From Mucilaginibacter mallensis (lineage in GTDB: Bacteria > Bacteroidota > Bacteroidia > Sphingobacteriales > Sphingobacteriaceae), in the NCBI RefSeq assembly GCF_900105165.1, contig NZ_LT629740.1:3720001-3784000 (forward strand): a stretch of 64,000 nt of DNA. Direction: 5' to 3'. The position numbers and the translations under genes were made by a program. Below the pieces are notes generated by a model that saw only the letters and a list, made by a program, of their open reading frames with translations, was not told where the DNA came from and did no database searches. Positions within the stretch are counted from its first letter, which is position 1. Each line of letters opens with the position of its first letter. Positions 9,113 through 18,169 of this stretch are shown here, piece after piece.

Positions 9113-10335
9113 ATTAAAAAATTTGTGATGATACCTATTGATATAGATGCTACAATTAAATAAACCGGGCTCACTTTGTATTTAAAGCTTAGTATTAAAG
9201 CCGCTATTGCAACCAATGCTATACCGAATGAAAATGGTTGCGTGTATAAAATCCTGATGGCTGAAGCTATAATAAGACCTATTACTACTGCTTTTACGCC
9301 TGCAATCATATCTTTTGCCAGTGAATGGTCTTTAGTTTTTTTAAATAGCTTGCTTACCATTATCATTACAATGGCCGATGGCGCAAACATGGCAGCAGTT
9401 GCAATTATAGCCCCCATTACCCCAGCCAGCTTATAACCAATAAACGTCGCGCTCACCAGTATTGGCCCCGGCGTAGCCTGACTAAAGGCAATAGCATCAA
9501 TAAACTCCTGCCGGGTAAGCCAGTGCAGCTCGTTTACAAATAAGGATTGCATTATCGGGATCATTACATATCCGCCACCAAACAGGGAAAGACTGATCCC
9601 CGAAAAAACCATGCTTATTTTTAGGATAGGACTATTAAAAAATTTATAGGTCCCACTTATAAATAAAACCTCATTTATTATAAATAAGCTGATAACCGCG
9701 CTATAAATGGCATTCAACTTAAAAGAGCCGTTGCTTTTTAAATTATTTAGGTTGATGTTACTACGTTCAATAATCAGCCCCATTATTGCCCCCAAAGCAA
9801 TCAACCCCAGGGTTATGAGGTAGCTGCTGGTTAATACCATAACAATAATGGTAAAAAGGCATAGCAAAGCTTTTTTATAATTTTTACCGATCTCTTTTTT
9901 GTACAGATTGAAACCGGTTGATAATATTATGGCACTTACCACAGCCACCACATAATGCATGATATTAGCCCACTCAAACTTATAGGCATAAGAGAAATAC
10001 AACCATGCCAATAACAGCATCAGCATGGAGGCTGGCAGCAACACCCCAATCATGCTTAATAATGCGCCGGTTTTTCCTTTAAGGTGGTACCCAATATAGG
10101 CCACAATGTTTACAGCTAAAGGCCCTGGTATAAGGCTGGCCACGGTTATACTGTCAATTATTACTTCATTGTCTAAGGTTTCATCCTTATCAACCATTAT
10201 TTTCTGCACTAATGAAACCAGCGCCATATAACCACCAAAACTTACAGCTCCTATTTTCAGGAAAGTATAGAAAAGGTAGCCAAGCGTTACTTTTTTGCTT
10301 TTAGCCATGCTTATACTTTTTATTGCAAGTTCCAT
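9109..10335 (-). CDS. chrA: ChrA-type chromate/anion transporter, two-domain form
   Basis: Inner-membrane transporter of the CHR superfamily. Two homologous halves are visible: the first (about 18-195) has SFGGYMALV and SLIPGPLAVNIVAYIGY; the second (about 215-405) has FGGGYVMIPIMQ and QATPGPILVSATFIGY. This gives about 10-12 membrane segments, the normal arrangement of long CHR proteins. Characterised members export chromate, an analogue of sulfate. Translational overlap with a sulfotransferase gene raises the possibility that the physiological substrate is a sulfur oxyanion, but that is inference. ATG at 10335 is used; an in-frame Met nine codons later is also possible. A LacI-type palindrome lies 65 bp upstream. 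Confidence 0.88.
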   Translation of the reverse strand: MELAIKSISMAKSKKVTLGYLFYTFLKIGAVSFGGYMALVSLVQKIMVDKDETLDNEVIIDSITVASLIPGPLAVNIVAYIGYHLKGKTGALLSMIGVLLPASMLMLLLAWLYFSYAYKFEWANIMHYVVAVVSAIILSTGFNLYKKEIGKNYKKALLCLFTIIVMVLTSSYLITLGLIALGAIMGLIIERSNINLNNLKSNGSFKLNAIYSAVISLFIINEVLFISGTYKFFNSPILKISMVFSGISLSLFGGGYVMIPIMQSLFVNELHWLTRQEFIDAIAFSQATPGPILVSATFIGYKLAGVMGAIIATAAMFAPSAIVMIMVSKLFKKTKDHSLAKDMIAGVKAVVIGLIIASAIRILYTQPFSFGIALVAIAALILSFKYKVSPVYLIVASISIGIITNFLI

Positions 10336-10399
10336 TTACTTATTTAAAGTTTTTATGAATTTAATGATAAACTACTTTACATAATCTTAATCTCTTAAC

Positions 10400-10411
10400 G
10401 CAAACGTTTGC
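10400..10411. promoter_or_regulatory. LacI-type operator-like palindrome near chrA
   Basis: GCAAACGTTTGC is a perfect 12-bp palindrome with the same core as the two sites upstream of susC. It lies 65 bp upstream of the chrA-type start at 10335 and about 205 bp upstream of the kinase start at 10616, so it could act on either divergent unit. Confidence 0.6.
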
Positions 10412-10542
10412 AAACATTGGAACATCATTGATTTTTGCCTGATTTTGTTAACAACAAAATCAATCTATCTACTCCAAATAAATCTACTATATGCCACACT
10501 TTTTTTTGTACAAAGCATTGTTATAAAAGCTTAAAAAAATGG

Positions 10543-10556
10543 CACAAACGTTTGTG
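10543..10556. promoter_or_regulatory. LacI-type operator-like palindrome upstream of the sugar kinase
   Basis: CACAAACGTTTGTG is a perfect 14-bp palindrome, the longest of the four. It is centred 144 bp from the 10400 site and ends 59 bp before the kinase ATG, an ordinary operator position. Paired sites in a divergent gap would permit repression by looping. Confidence 0.65.
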
Positions 10557-10615
10557 TAACGGCTTTATAAATACGCTTGCTATGTTTTAGTATGTTTGGT
10601 TAATCACATATAAAT

Positions 10616-11692
10616 ATGCTTAATAAAATACTGGTTGCCTTTGGACTAAAACCTTCACAATACACAGTTCAACCCTTTGGTTCGGGATTAATAAACTACA
10701 CATTAAAAGTATCAGGCAACGGACAGGATTATATTCTGCAAAGAATTAATGTCAATGTTTTTAAAGCGCCCGATCAGATAGCCGGTAACTTAACCCTGCT
10801 GCAATCGTATTTTAACAGCACCTATCCCGATTATAATTTCGTGGCTCCATTACCGTCCCTTACAGGCGATTACCTGGTTAAAACCGATAAAGGTGAATAT
10901 TACAGGCTGTTCCCCTTTGTTAAAGGATCACGAACTGTTGATTTTATAAGTGATAATAAAGAGGCATTTGAAGCGGCCAGGCAATTTGGGAAGTTCACCT
11001 GCATGCTTAAAGACTTTGATGCTAATCAGCTAAAGTATACGCTGACCGACTTTCATAACCTTAAACTAAGGTTCGATCAGTTTAAAACAGCTTGCCAAAA
11101 TGCCCGGGAAGAGAATTTGATGGAGGCAGCCCAGGAAGTAAAAGAGGTGTATAACCACTATACTATTTTACAGCAATATAATCAGTTAATAACTAATAAC
11201 CAGGTCCCGGTAAGGGTTATCCATCATGATACCAAGATCAATAATATCCTGTTTGACGACAAGCAGAACGGATTATGTGTAATTGACCTGGATACTGTAA
11301 TGCCCGGCTACTTTTTTAGTGATGTGGGCGATATGATGCGGACCTACCTATCGCCTGTAAATGAAGAGGAACAGGATTTCTCAAAGATCCAGATCAGGGA
11401 AGATATTTTTATGGCGGTATGCAAAGGCTATATGGCTGATATGGGTAAAATACTTACAGAAACAGAAAAACAGTATTTTATTTTCTCGGGCAAGCTGATG
11501 ATATATATGCAGGCCATCCGCTTTTTAACTGATTTTTTGAATAACGATATTTATTACGAAACTAAATACCCGGGCCACAACTTAGTAAGGGCCAAAAATC
11601 AGTTCGACCTGCTTAACAAGTATTTAAATTCAGAAAAACAGTTTGAGCTGCTGTTTGCTAAAGCGCAAGGTAATTCATTAACCCATAATTAA
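10616..11692 (+). CDS. NahK-like sugar 1-kinase (APH/choline-kinase fold)
   Basis: Cytoplasmic kinase of the aminoglycoside-phosphotransferase fold. The catalytic loop HHDTKINN is at about 203-210, with catalytic Asp and Mg-binding Asn. The metal-binding Asp segment VIDLDTVMPG (about 222-231) and following SDVGDMMR closely resemble N-acetylhexosamine 1-kinase (NahK/LnpB), which phosphorylates GlcNAc/GalNAc at C1 after host-glycan breakdown. Length 358 aa matches NahK. It starts the plus-strand group and lies close to a GH92 mannosidase operon, so a role in salvaging an amino sugar is sensible. The exact sugar is inferred. A LacI-type palindrome lies 59 bp upstream. Confidence 0.78.
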   Translation: MLNKILVAFGLKPSQYTVQPFGSGLINYTLKVSGNGQDYILQRINVNVFKAPDQIAGNLTLLQSYFNSTYPDYNFVAPLPSLTGDYLVKTDKGEYYRLFPFVKGSRTVDFISDNKEAFEAARQFGKFTCMLKDFDANQLKYTLTDFHNLKLRFDQFKTACQNAREENLMEAAQEVKEVYNHYTILQQYNQLITNNQVPVRVIHHDTKINNILFDDKQNGLCVIDLDTVMPGYFFSDVGDMMRTYLSPVNEEEQDFSKIQIREDIFMAVCKGYMADMGKILTETEKQYFIFSGKLMIYMQAIRFLTDFLNNDIYYETKYPGHNLVRAKNQFDLLNKYLNSEKQFELLFAKAQGNSLTHN

Positions 11693-11711
11693 TATTAAAG
11701 ATAAACCTGTT

Positions 11712-12827
11712 ATGAAAACAAAGCATCTGTTAACAACTATTTTAGTTTTTGCAATCGCACTTAACAGCCTTGCGCAGCAAAGTTGCCCAAAATGGGGGCC
11801 GTATGTAAAAACAGTTGGCATGGCAAAAAACAAAAACGAGCTAATGATGGCCGATGTTATGATCCCTGCTGACGGGCTTGCACCTTTTACTTATGCCTGC
11901 AGCGTACAATTTGGTATAGGAAAAAGTGGCGGTTATTGCGGTATTCAATTAGCCGGACCAACAGAGGGCCGCATACCGAATAACATTTTCTCTATTTGGG
12001 ACTTCCCTAACAAAATACAGATCTCCTCAGCCTATAAAGCTCCTTTAACCTTTGTTGGTGGCTTTGGCGGCGAAGGTACGGGCTTGCACTCCCATGCTGA
12101 TTTCGGCTGGAAACCAGGCCAATGGTATACCAACATTGTAAAACGTTGGACCATCAATGATTCAACCACGCAAGTTGGTTATTGGATATATGATCACACC
12201 GCAAAAACCTATACGCATTATGTAACCTTTACAGTTCCGGAAAAAGATGCGATGCTGCATGGCGATATTGGCAGCTTTCTTGAAAATTTTGCCGACGAGC
12301 AGAAACATAGCCGCACAGCCATATATAAATCATACTGGATGTTAACCGACCAGTATAAATGGGTACACCCTGATTCATTGGTAGCTGAAGCTGGGGAAGG
12401 CTCGTGGAAAGCAGAACGTTATGGCGATGATGGCGTTAAGGCAACATCATGCGGCACAAGTCCGTGGCAAAAAAAGACCAAGTATGCAGTGAAGCAAAAA
12501 GATAGGCCCGAAATTATCCCTGCTGATGTTTATGACCTTGCCGCTTATTACGATCATTCACAAAAAAAGATATTTGTTGACTGGAGCGTACTGCAAACAG
12601 CTACCCCGCAGTTAAGTTATGAGGTGCATATATTTGATAACAGCACATACTCGGGTAACGCTATCGCATCACTAAAAGGCACCGATCCGGATTTAACCAG
12701 TGTGAGCATTGCAGTAAAAGATTTGAACCTTAAAAGCCAGGATTACTACATCACCCTTCAAATAACTGACATTTTTGGGCAGGTATCACCAGTTAAGAAA
12801 ATTGTACTGGCCGAGTTAAAACCGTAA
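11712..12827 (+). CDS. Secreted DUF3472-domain protein
   Basis: Exported protein of unknown function. Signal peptide residues 1-21 (ending SLAQ). The central part (about 55-215), with GKSGGYCGIQLAGP, FGGEGTGLHSH and WKPGQWYTNIVKRW, is characteristic of DUF3472, which is found beside glycan-degrading enzymes in Bacteroidetes. The C-terminal part (about 265-370) looks like a beta-sandwich. It begins 19 bp after the kinase stop, so the two are probably co-transcribed. A carbohydrate-binding role is plausible but unproven. Confidence 0.72.
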   Translation: MKTKHLLTTILVFAIALNSLAQQSCPKWGPYVKTVGMAKNKNELMMADVMIPADGLAPFTYACSVQFGIGKSGGYCGIQLAGPTEGRIPNNIFSIWDFPNKIQISSAYKAPLTFVGGFGGEGTGLHSHADFGWKPGQWYTNIVKRWTINDSTTQVGYWIYDHTAKTYTHYVTFTVPEKDAMLHGDIGSFLENFADEQKHSRTAIYKSYWMLTDQYKWVHPDSLVAEAGEGSWKAERYGDDGVKATSCGTSPWQKKTKYAVKQKDRPEIIPADVYDLAAYYDHSQKKIFVDWSVLQTATPQLSYEVHIFDNSTYSGNAIASLKGTDPDLTSVSIAVKDLNLKSQDYYITLQITDIFGQVSPVKKIVLAELKP

Positions 12828-12860
12828 AATTTGTTTTATACAAACTATTCATGTCTGTTT

Positions 12861-12915
12861 AATTAAATTCTGCGCTGCTTTTTTCATAATGTTGAGAGCA
12901 GTGCAGAATTTAATT
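12861..12915 (+). terminator. Hairpin between DUF3472 gene and GH106-like gene
   Basis: Arms 12861-12878 and 12898-12915 pair over 18 bp with one mismatch, around a 19-nt loop that contains a run of six T. It starts 33 bp past the DUF3472 stop and ends about 70 bp before the next gene. It is either a terminator or an attenuating intercistronic hairpin; no strong T tract follows the 3' arm. Confidence 0.5.
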
Positions 12916-12987
12916 ATAGCACCGTGTAAAATATCATCCTGTAAAAGAATATATTAGCATTATCAACTTGCAATTATTCTTTTCATT

Positions 12988-15507
12988 ATGCAATGCAGTT
13001 ATAGTAAGATCACCCCTATTCTTTTTTTTATACTGATTGTAAGCAATGCCATATCCCAAACACGCAAGAAGCAAATTCCGTTAATCCCAAAGGATGATCC
13101 TGAATATGTTTTTAATAACCCGCCCGAAGATGCCAAACCCGGGGTTTTATGGATGTGGATGGGATCGAATGTAAGTCAGCAGGGCATTACAAAAGATTTG
13201 GAAGCATTAAAGGCCGAGGGATTTAACAGCGCAACCATGTCCACACTGGCTGATGTTACCATGCCCTGGAGCGCTGTTATTAAAAAATCCCCCACCCCTG
13301 AAATTATTGGCTGGACAGCACCCTGGTGGAAACTGGTACGCTATGCTACCGAAGAAGCCAAGCGCCTGAATATGACCCTGGGATTATTCAACTGCCCCGG
13401 CTATGAAGCCTCGGGCGGCCCATGGATTACTCCTGAACTATCCATGCAGGAACTATGCTGGAGTACTAAGGTAGTAAAAGGCAACACCCACGTTAGTGTT
13501 CAACTATTAAGGCCATCGGTTAACCCGCGTGCCAATATGCGTTTCCCGGTGTATAACCCACATACGGGGTTGGTAGAAAACCCGGAGATACCCGAAAGGA
13601 GTTCTTATTACCGTGATATATCCGTGCTGGCAGTGCCTGCAAAAGGGCCGGTAAGCAAGGATAGCGTTATAGATATTTCAGACAAAATGGACCTGAATGG
13701 CAGGTTAAGGTGGGATGCACCCGCCGGCAACTGGATGATCTATCGCTTTGGACATACCACTACCGGTGCGCTTATTCAGCCTGCGCAACCGCAGGCAACG
13801 GGTTTGGAGTGTGATAAGATGAGCGAAAAAGCGGTAAGCTTTCATATGGATCACATGATCAGCGAAATAAAAAAGCACCTGGGCAATTTAGCCGGTACGG
13901 TAATGACCGATGTTTATTTCGACAGCTACGAAATTGATGATGTTACCTGGACGCCGAATATGAAACAGGAGTTTTTGAAGCGTAAGGGTTATGATATTAC
14001 CCCATTCTTGATCACTCTTGCTAACAGGCGGGTGGGCAGTAAACTTGATTCCATAAAATTCGGACTCGATTTTGATAATACCGTGCGCGACCTGTACCGG
14101 GATGTTTACTTCGCCACCATATCAAAAAAACTAAAGGAAGCTAACCTGAGGTTCTTAAGCGAGCCCTACGGCGGCCCCTGGAGGCCCGATGATGTAGTAC
14201 CACAGGTTCACCGTACCATGGTGGAGTTTTGGACCGACAAGGGCGCGTATTCGCCTTATGAGCTGGTGCCAACGTTGGCTGCTATCAGAAAAACGGGTCA
14301 GAACCTGATACAGGCAGAGGCCTTTACCGGGCAGCCCGCTTACAGCAAATGGGACGAATACCCCGCATGGTTAAAACCTATTGGCGATGCCGCTTTTTGT
14401 GTGGGTGTTAATCGTATCATCATCCACCGCTTTGCGCAACAGCCCTGGGACGATCGCTACCAGCCGGGCGAGGCCATGGGCCAATGGGGTACACACTTTG
14501 ACCGTACCCAAACCTGGTGGAAACCTGCCGCCGCCACCGTAAAATACTGGACCCGCTGCCAGGCATTATTGCAATGGGGCAAATTTGCGGCTACCGATAC
14601 CAATATGTTTGTAAGCGATATAAAGGACAGCATCATGCTCCGGAACATTAACCGTGTACAGGACAATACCAGTCTTTATTTTGTTGCGAACCTATCGCAC
14701 CGTGCGGGCTCGGCTACCTGCACCTTTAAGGTAAGCGGTATGCAGCCCGAGCTATGGGACGCCGTAACCGGATCGATACGTGACCTGCAGCAATTTAAGG
14801 ATGATGGAAAATTCACCTCCATCTCCTTAAATTTCGATGATGCGCAAAGTTTTTTTGTTGTATTCAGGCATCCCGTGGCAACGCGTACTCCATCAAAAAA
14901 GAACGATTTTCCAGTGCAAACACAGCTGGCTGTTATAAAGGGCTCATGGCAGGTGCAGTTCGACCATCGCTGGGGCGGCCCGGAAAAACCAATAACATTG
15001 GACTCACTAACTGACTGGACAACAAACACAGATAACGGCATTAAATATTTTAGCGGCACAGCAATTTACACCATAAATTTTGATGCCCAGGGAGCTACCA
15101 ACACCAAAAAGACCTTGTATTTAAATTTGGGTAAAGTAAAACACATAGCCCATGTTATAATCAACAATAAGGATATGGGCGTAATATGGACGGCGCCATG
15201 GAGTGTAAAAATACCTGCTGGTTTACTTAAAAAAACAGGCAATACCTTAGTAGTCGAAGTAACCAACGTTTGGGCCAATCGCCTTATTGGCGATGAGCAG
15301 GAACCTGACGATTGTAAATGGCTGCCCAGCCAGTATTTATATGATAGTGGTAAGTATTTAAAGGAGTTCCCCGAATGGTTTTTAAAGAATGAGCCTCGCC
15401 CATCAAAAGGCAGGTACTGCTTTACTACCTGGAACTATTTTACAAAAGATTCGCCGCTGATATCTTCCGGTCTAATGGGCCCGGTTAGGATAATGAGTGA
15501 GAATTAA
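12988..15507 (+). CDS. GH106-like secreted glycosyl hydrolase (possible alpha-L-rhamnosidase)
   Basis: Exported enzyme, signal peptide about 1-23. It shares with the GH106/rhamnosidase-like group the opening pattern VLWMWMGSNVSQQGITKDLE (about 52-71), then GPWITPELSMQELCWS, and two Glu-bearing segments, FLSEPYGGPW (Glu392) and QAEAFTG (Glu444), the latter resembling the active-site stretch of that family. The C-terminal 200 residues form a galactose-binding-like beta-sandwich (FSGTAIYTINF, then LNLGKVKHIAHVIINNKDMG and EVTNVWANRLIGD). Length 839 aa is on the short side for GH106. Substrate is inferred. It converges on the glutaminase-like gene, with a shared palindromic terminator. Confidence 0.72.
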   Translation: MQCSYSKITPILFFILIVSNAISQTRKKQIPLIPKDDPEYVFNNPPEDAKPGVLWMWMGSNVSQQGITKDLEALKAEGFNSATMSTLADVTMPWSAVIKKSPTPEIIGWTAPWWKLVRYATEEAKRLNMTLGLFNCPGYEASGGPWITPELSMQELCWSTKVVKGNTHVSVQLLRPSVNPRANMRFPVYNPHTGLVENPEIPERSSYYRDISVLAVPAKGPVSKDSVIDISDKMDLNGRLRWDAPAGNWMIYRFGHTTTGALIQPAQPQATGLECDKMSEKAVSFHMDHMISEIKKHLGNLAGTVMTDVYFDSYEIDDVTWTPNMKQEFLKRKGYDITPFLITLANRRVGSKLDSIKFGLDFDNTVRDLYRDVYFATISKKLKEANLRFLSEPYGGPWRPDDVVPQVHRTMVEFWTDKGAYSPYELVPTLAAIRKTGQNLIQAEAFTGQPAYSKWDEYPAWLKPIGDAAFCVGVNRIIIHRFAQQPWDDRYQPGEAMGQWGTHFDRTQTWWKPAAATVKYWTRCQALLQWGKFAATDTNMFVSDIKDSIMLRNINRVQDNTSLYFVANLSHRAGSATCTFKVSGMQPELWDAVTGSIRDLQQFKDDGKFTSISLNFDDAQSFFVVFRHPVATRTPSKKNDFPVQTQLAVIKGSWQVQFDHRWGGPEKPITLDSLTDWTTNTDNGIKYFSGTAIYTINFDAQGATNTKKTLYLNLGKVKHIAHVIINNKDMGVIWTAPWSVKIPAGLLKKTGNTLVVEVTNVWANRLIGDEQEPDDCKWLPSQYLYDSGKYLKEFPEWFLKNEPRPSKGRYCFTTWNYFTKDSPLISSGLMGPVRIMSEN

Positions 15508-15509
15508 AA

Positions 15510-15535
15510 AGCCCGGAGAAATATTTCTCCGGGCT
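15510..15535. terminator. Bidirectional palindromic terminator between convergent genes
   Basis: A perfect 26-bp palindrome (13-bp arms, centre ATAT) starts three bases after the GH106-like stop and ends 26 bp before the stop of the minus-strand DUF4965 gene. On the minus strand the stem is followed by TTTTT, so it should end the minus-strand operon efficiently; on the plus strand the T tract is weak. Confidence 0.8.
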
Positions 15536-15560
15536 CTGCCATGACTTCTTTTAAATACCC

Positions 15561-18008
15561 CTATTTCTTAGCAGTCATTTTTTCTTCCAATAGTTTCATA
15601 AAGTACCCTCCTACTACGCTCCTTGCCTGGAAACCTACCTGTTTTCCATCGGTGGTTTCATGCCAGTCGCTAAGTGGTACGCGGGTTGGGGTTTCTATCG
15701 CATATTTATATATCGGGTCAAGCAATGCTTCAAAGTCAACCTGATTGCTTGCCAGTGTCGCGGTCCACATTATCCAGTCGGATTTTGTGTAGGTTTTGCG
15801 GCTATCCAACGGTAAACCAAAAGCGTTTTGTTTAGTGAGATAGAATTTTATCTCCTTATCATAAACCGATTGCGGGAACAATTTAAGGCCCAAAACTTTA
15901 TCCCAAACCATATTGTACTTTTGGCTCCAGCTGCCCGGGTTACCAAATGTTAAGGTTGAGTGGTCGCCATCTGCTGATAATTGGATCCACTTACCTACCA
16001 TGCCTTTGGCTATTTCACGGTATTTTGCGGCAGTTTGCTTTTCGCCCAGCTGATCTGCCAGCTGTGCGTAGCAGGCAATACCTACAATTGCTTTTACTGA
16101 TAAGTTGGCATTACGCGCCAGGTGACCTGCAAAGTCATCTGTACAAAGCTGGTTTTTAGGATCAAAACCCTCATTAACCAGATAATTAACCCAACGGCTT
16201 AATGTTTTCCAATGCGGGCGTGCATATTCTGCATTACCTTCAGCCTTTGCAATAGCAGCAACCAGGATGATCATATTGCCGGATTCCTCCACTGGCATAC
16301 CTTCGCCATACAGCTGGCCATTGGCTAAAGGATACTCACCCAGATCATGTGATGCATAATCCCTGTTAAATTTGCCGCTCTCGCTGAAATAGAAGATCCC
16401 GTTCAGCATCCCCTCCATTAGTTTTGGATTGTAGATCAGATATAACGGAGCTGACGGATAAGTAACATCAACCGTATTGATAAAGCCACCGCTAAAGTTC
16501 TCTTTCGATAGCCATAGGATCTGTCCCTGTGGACTTTTAACCAGGTCATGAGCCGCAATACTTTGGCGGTAAGCCAATACACATAGTTTCGCATATTTAT
16601 CGCCACCTGCATGTATAGCATCTTTGTACATCGAAGCGTTAAATACCTCACATTTCTTAATCACAGATGGATATTCCGCAGCTGATTTTTCCAGTACCTG
16701 TACAATGGTTTTTAGTTGAGCATTTTGCCACCATGGTTTTAAATTGGTATGAAAATACTGGATCGGGGTAATATCATCATAACCCAGCTCAATAAATTTC
16801 TCTACCGGGGTATTACCTACATTACCAAATGGTATTACAGTGTTTAAAACGATATCCGTGCCTTGTTTAGCCGTGGTTGTGCTTACATTATTTACAAATG
16901 AGCCAACTGCATCAGCATTACTACCAGTGTATTGCAGCGCATTAGTAGCCTTAGGTGCTGCTACATACAGGTATCCCCAATCAATACGCACATCATCACC
17001 ACTCTTTTTCAGAATAGGCTGTTCGTCGGTACCCACTTTTAACATAGATAAGCTGGCTGATGTTATTTTTTGAGCTGTTACCGCTTGCGACGGCCTATCG
17101 CGGGCAATATCAGCCGATGCGCTGAAGAATACTTTGATATTGTGCTGCTTACCATCATTTGATTTAACCTTATACGAGATATAAGATACCGGTCTTGATA
17201 AAAGCGCTAGGTCATTCAGTAATAAAGGCGAAGTGAAGGTTAGCTGCAGATCAGCACTACCGCATTCAAATTTATAAATGGTTTGTGTGGCATTTAAATC
17301 AACACTGGTCTGTTTTGCTACTTCTATTCTGCGTAGTTTTTGGTTGATCTGATCAACCAAACCAACATCAACTCTTGAACCACCTCCGGTATTAACCACG
17401 TGTACAGCTAATATATTCTCACCATTTTTTAAAGTATTGGCGATTGGAACCATGCCATAATCATTGGTAACACCTACTTTTTGATATACTTTTTCACCAT
17501 TCAGGTAAACATCAATATCATCATCGTGTGATAACTTTAATATCAGCTTGTTGATCATGCTGGCATCTGCTACTGTAAATGTGCGCCTAACCCAAATATC
17601 ATGGGTAGTCCATTTGGTTTTATCAAAATCATCGGTACCTATTGGTGCCAGGCCATCTTTCCAGTCGGCTGCATTGTATTGGGCCGATTTCCAATCGCCT
17701 TTAGGTTCGGTTTCGGTATATTTTACCGGGTAGTTAGCTTCATCTGCTGCAGGAAGTATGGTTTTATAAGCCTCAGCTTCTTTACCCATAAAACGGTACA
17801 CTTTATCATCTACCTTAATAAAGCCAAGCAGGGATTGGTTTTTACCCGTCCAGTGATGAGTTGTCGATTCATTAAGGCTATCTGTATTCGACCAGATACT
17901 GAAATATGTATTATGTGTAATAAGCGGATAAGCCGGGGCCTTGCGCTCCTGGGCAAAAACAGTGCTGCCTGAAAATAGCAGCAGCATTAAAAAACTTAAT
18001 TTGTTCAT
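15561..18008 (-). CDS. Secreted GtaA/DUF4965-family protein with inserted galactose-binding-like domain
   Basis: Signal peptide 1-19 (VFAQ). Order: DUF4964-like N-terminus with NTYFSIWSNTDSLNES (about 33-48), an inserted beta-sandwich (about 100-215, WKSAQYNAADWKDGLAP through DDDIDVYLNGEKVY), DUF5127 (about 220-410), DUF4965 (about 430-620) and DUF1793 six-hairpin helices to the end. This is the arrangement named after fungal glutaminase A, but in Bacteroidetes such proteins sit in glycan loci and glutaminase activity is doubtful. The helical-hairpin C-terminus and the locus suggest a glycoside hydrolase-like role, which is inference. It is the last gene of the 28796-15561 operon, with hairpins on both sides. 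Confidence 0.8.
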   Translation of the reverse strand: MNKLSFLMLLLFSGSTVFAQERKAPAYPLITHNTYFSIWSNTDSLNESTTHHWTGKNQSLLGFIKVDDKVYRFMGKEAEAYKTILPAADEANYPVKYTETEPKGDWKSAQYNAADWKDGLAPIGTDDFDKTKWTTHDIWVRRTFTVADASMINKLILKLSHDDDIDVYLNGEKVYQKVGVTNDYGMVPIANTLKNGENILAVHVVNTGGGSRVDVGLVDQINQKLRRIEVAKQTSVDLNATQTIYKFECGSADLQLTFTSPLLLNDLALLSRPVSYISYKVKSNDGKQHNIKVFFSASADIARDRPSQAVTAQKITSASLSMLKVGTDEQPILKKSGDDVRIDWGYLYVAAPKATNALQYTGSNADAVGSFVNNVSTTTAKQGTDIVLNTVIPFGNVGNTPVEKFIELGYDDITPIQYFHTNLKPWWQNAQLKTIVQVLEKSAAEYPSVIKKCEVFNASMYKDAIHAGGDKYAKLCVLAYRQSIAAHDLVKSPQGQILWLSKENFSGGFINTVDVTYPSAPLYLIYNPKLMEGMLNGIFYFSESGKFNRDYASHDLGEYPLANGQLYGEGMPVEESGNMIILVAAIAKAEGNAEYARPHWKTLSRWVNYLVNEGFDPKNQLCTDDFAGHLARNANLSVKAIVGIACYAQLADQLGEKQTAAKYREIAKGMVGKWIQLSADGDHSTLTFGNPGSWSQKYNMVWDKVLGLKLFPQSVYDKEIKFYLTKQNAFGLPLDSRKTYTKSDWIMWTATLASNQVDFEALLDPIYKYAIETPTRVPLSDWHETTDGKQVGFQARSVVGGYFMKLLEEKMTAKK

Positions 18009-18058
18009 AGTAAATGGTTGTATATAAGTTGGTTTTGTTTATAGGCCTTGTATGCTCA

Positions 18059-18093
18059 AAAACACCACAACTGTATAAAAGTTGTGGTGTTTT
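18059..18093 (-). terminator. Intercistronic hairpin between GH92 and DUF4965 genes
   Basis: Arms 18059-18071 and 18081-18093 pair perfectly over 13 bp around a 9-nt loop. On the minus strand the stem is followed by a T-rich stretch. It lies about 75 bp past the GH92 stop and 51 bp before the DUF4965 start, so it may end or attenuate transcription from the upstream operon. Confidence 0.65.
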
Positions 18094-18169
18094 GCAGATC
18101 GGGACATTCAATTATAGGGTATTTTAAACCAGAAAACATCCTTTATTTTAAAAAATATGCGTTAAAAAT

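Noticed and set aside
17601..17972. 123-codon open frame on the plus strand
   Set aside because: It is antisense to the DUF4965 gene, with no domain or ribosome-binding context.
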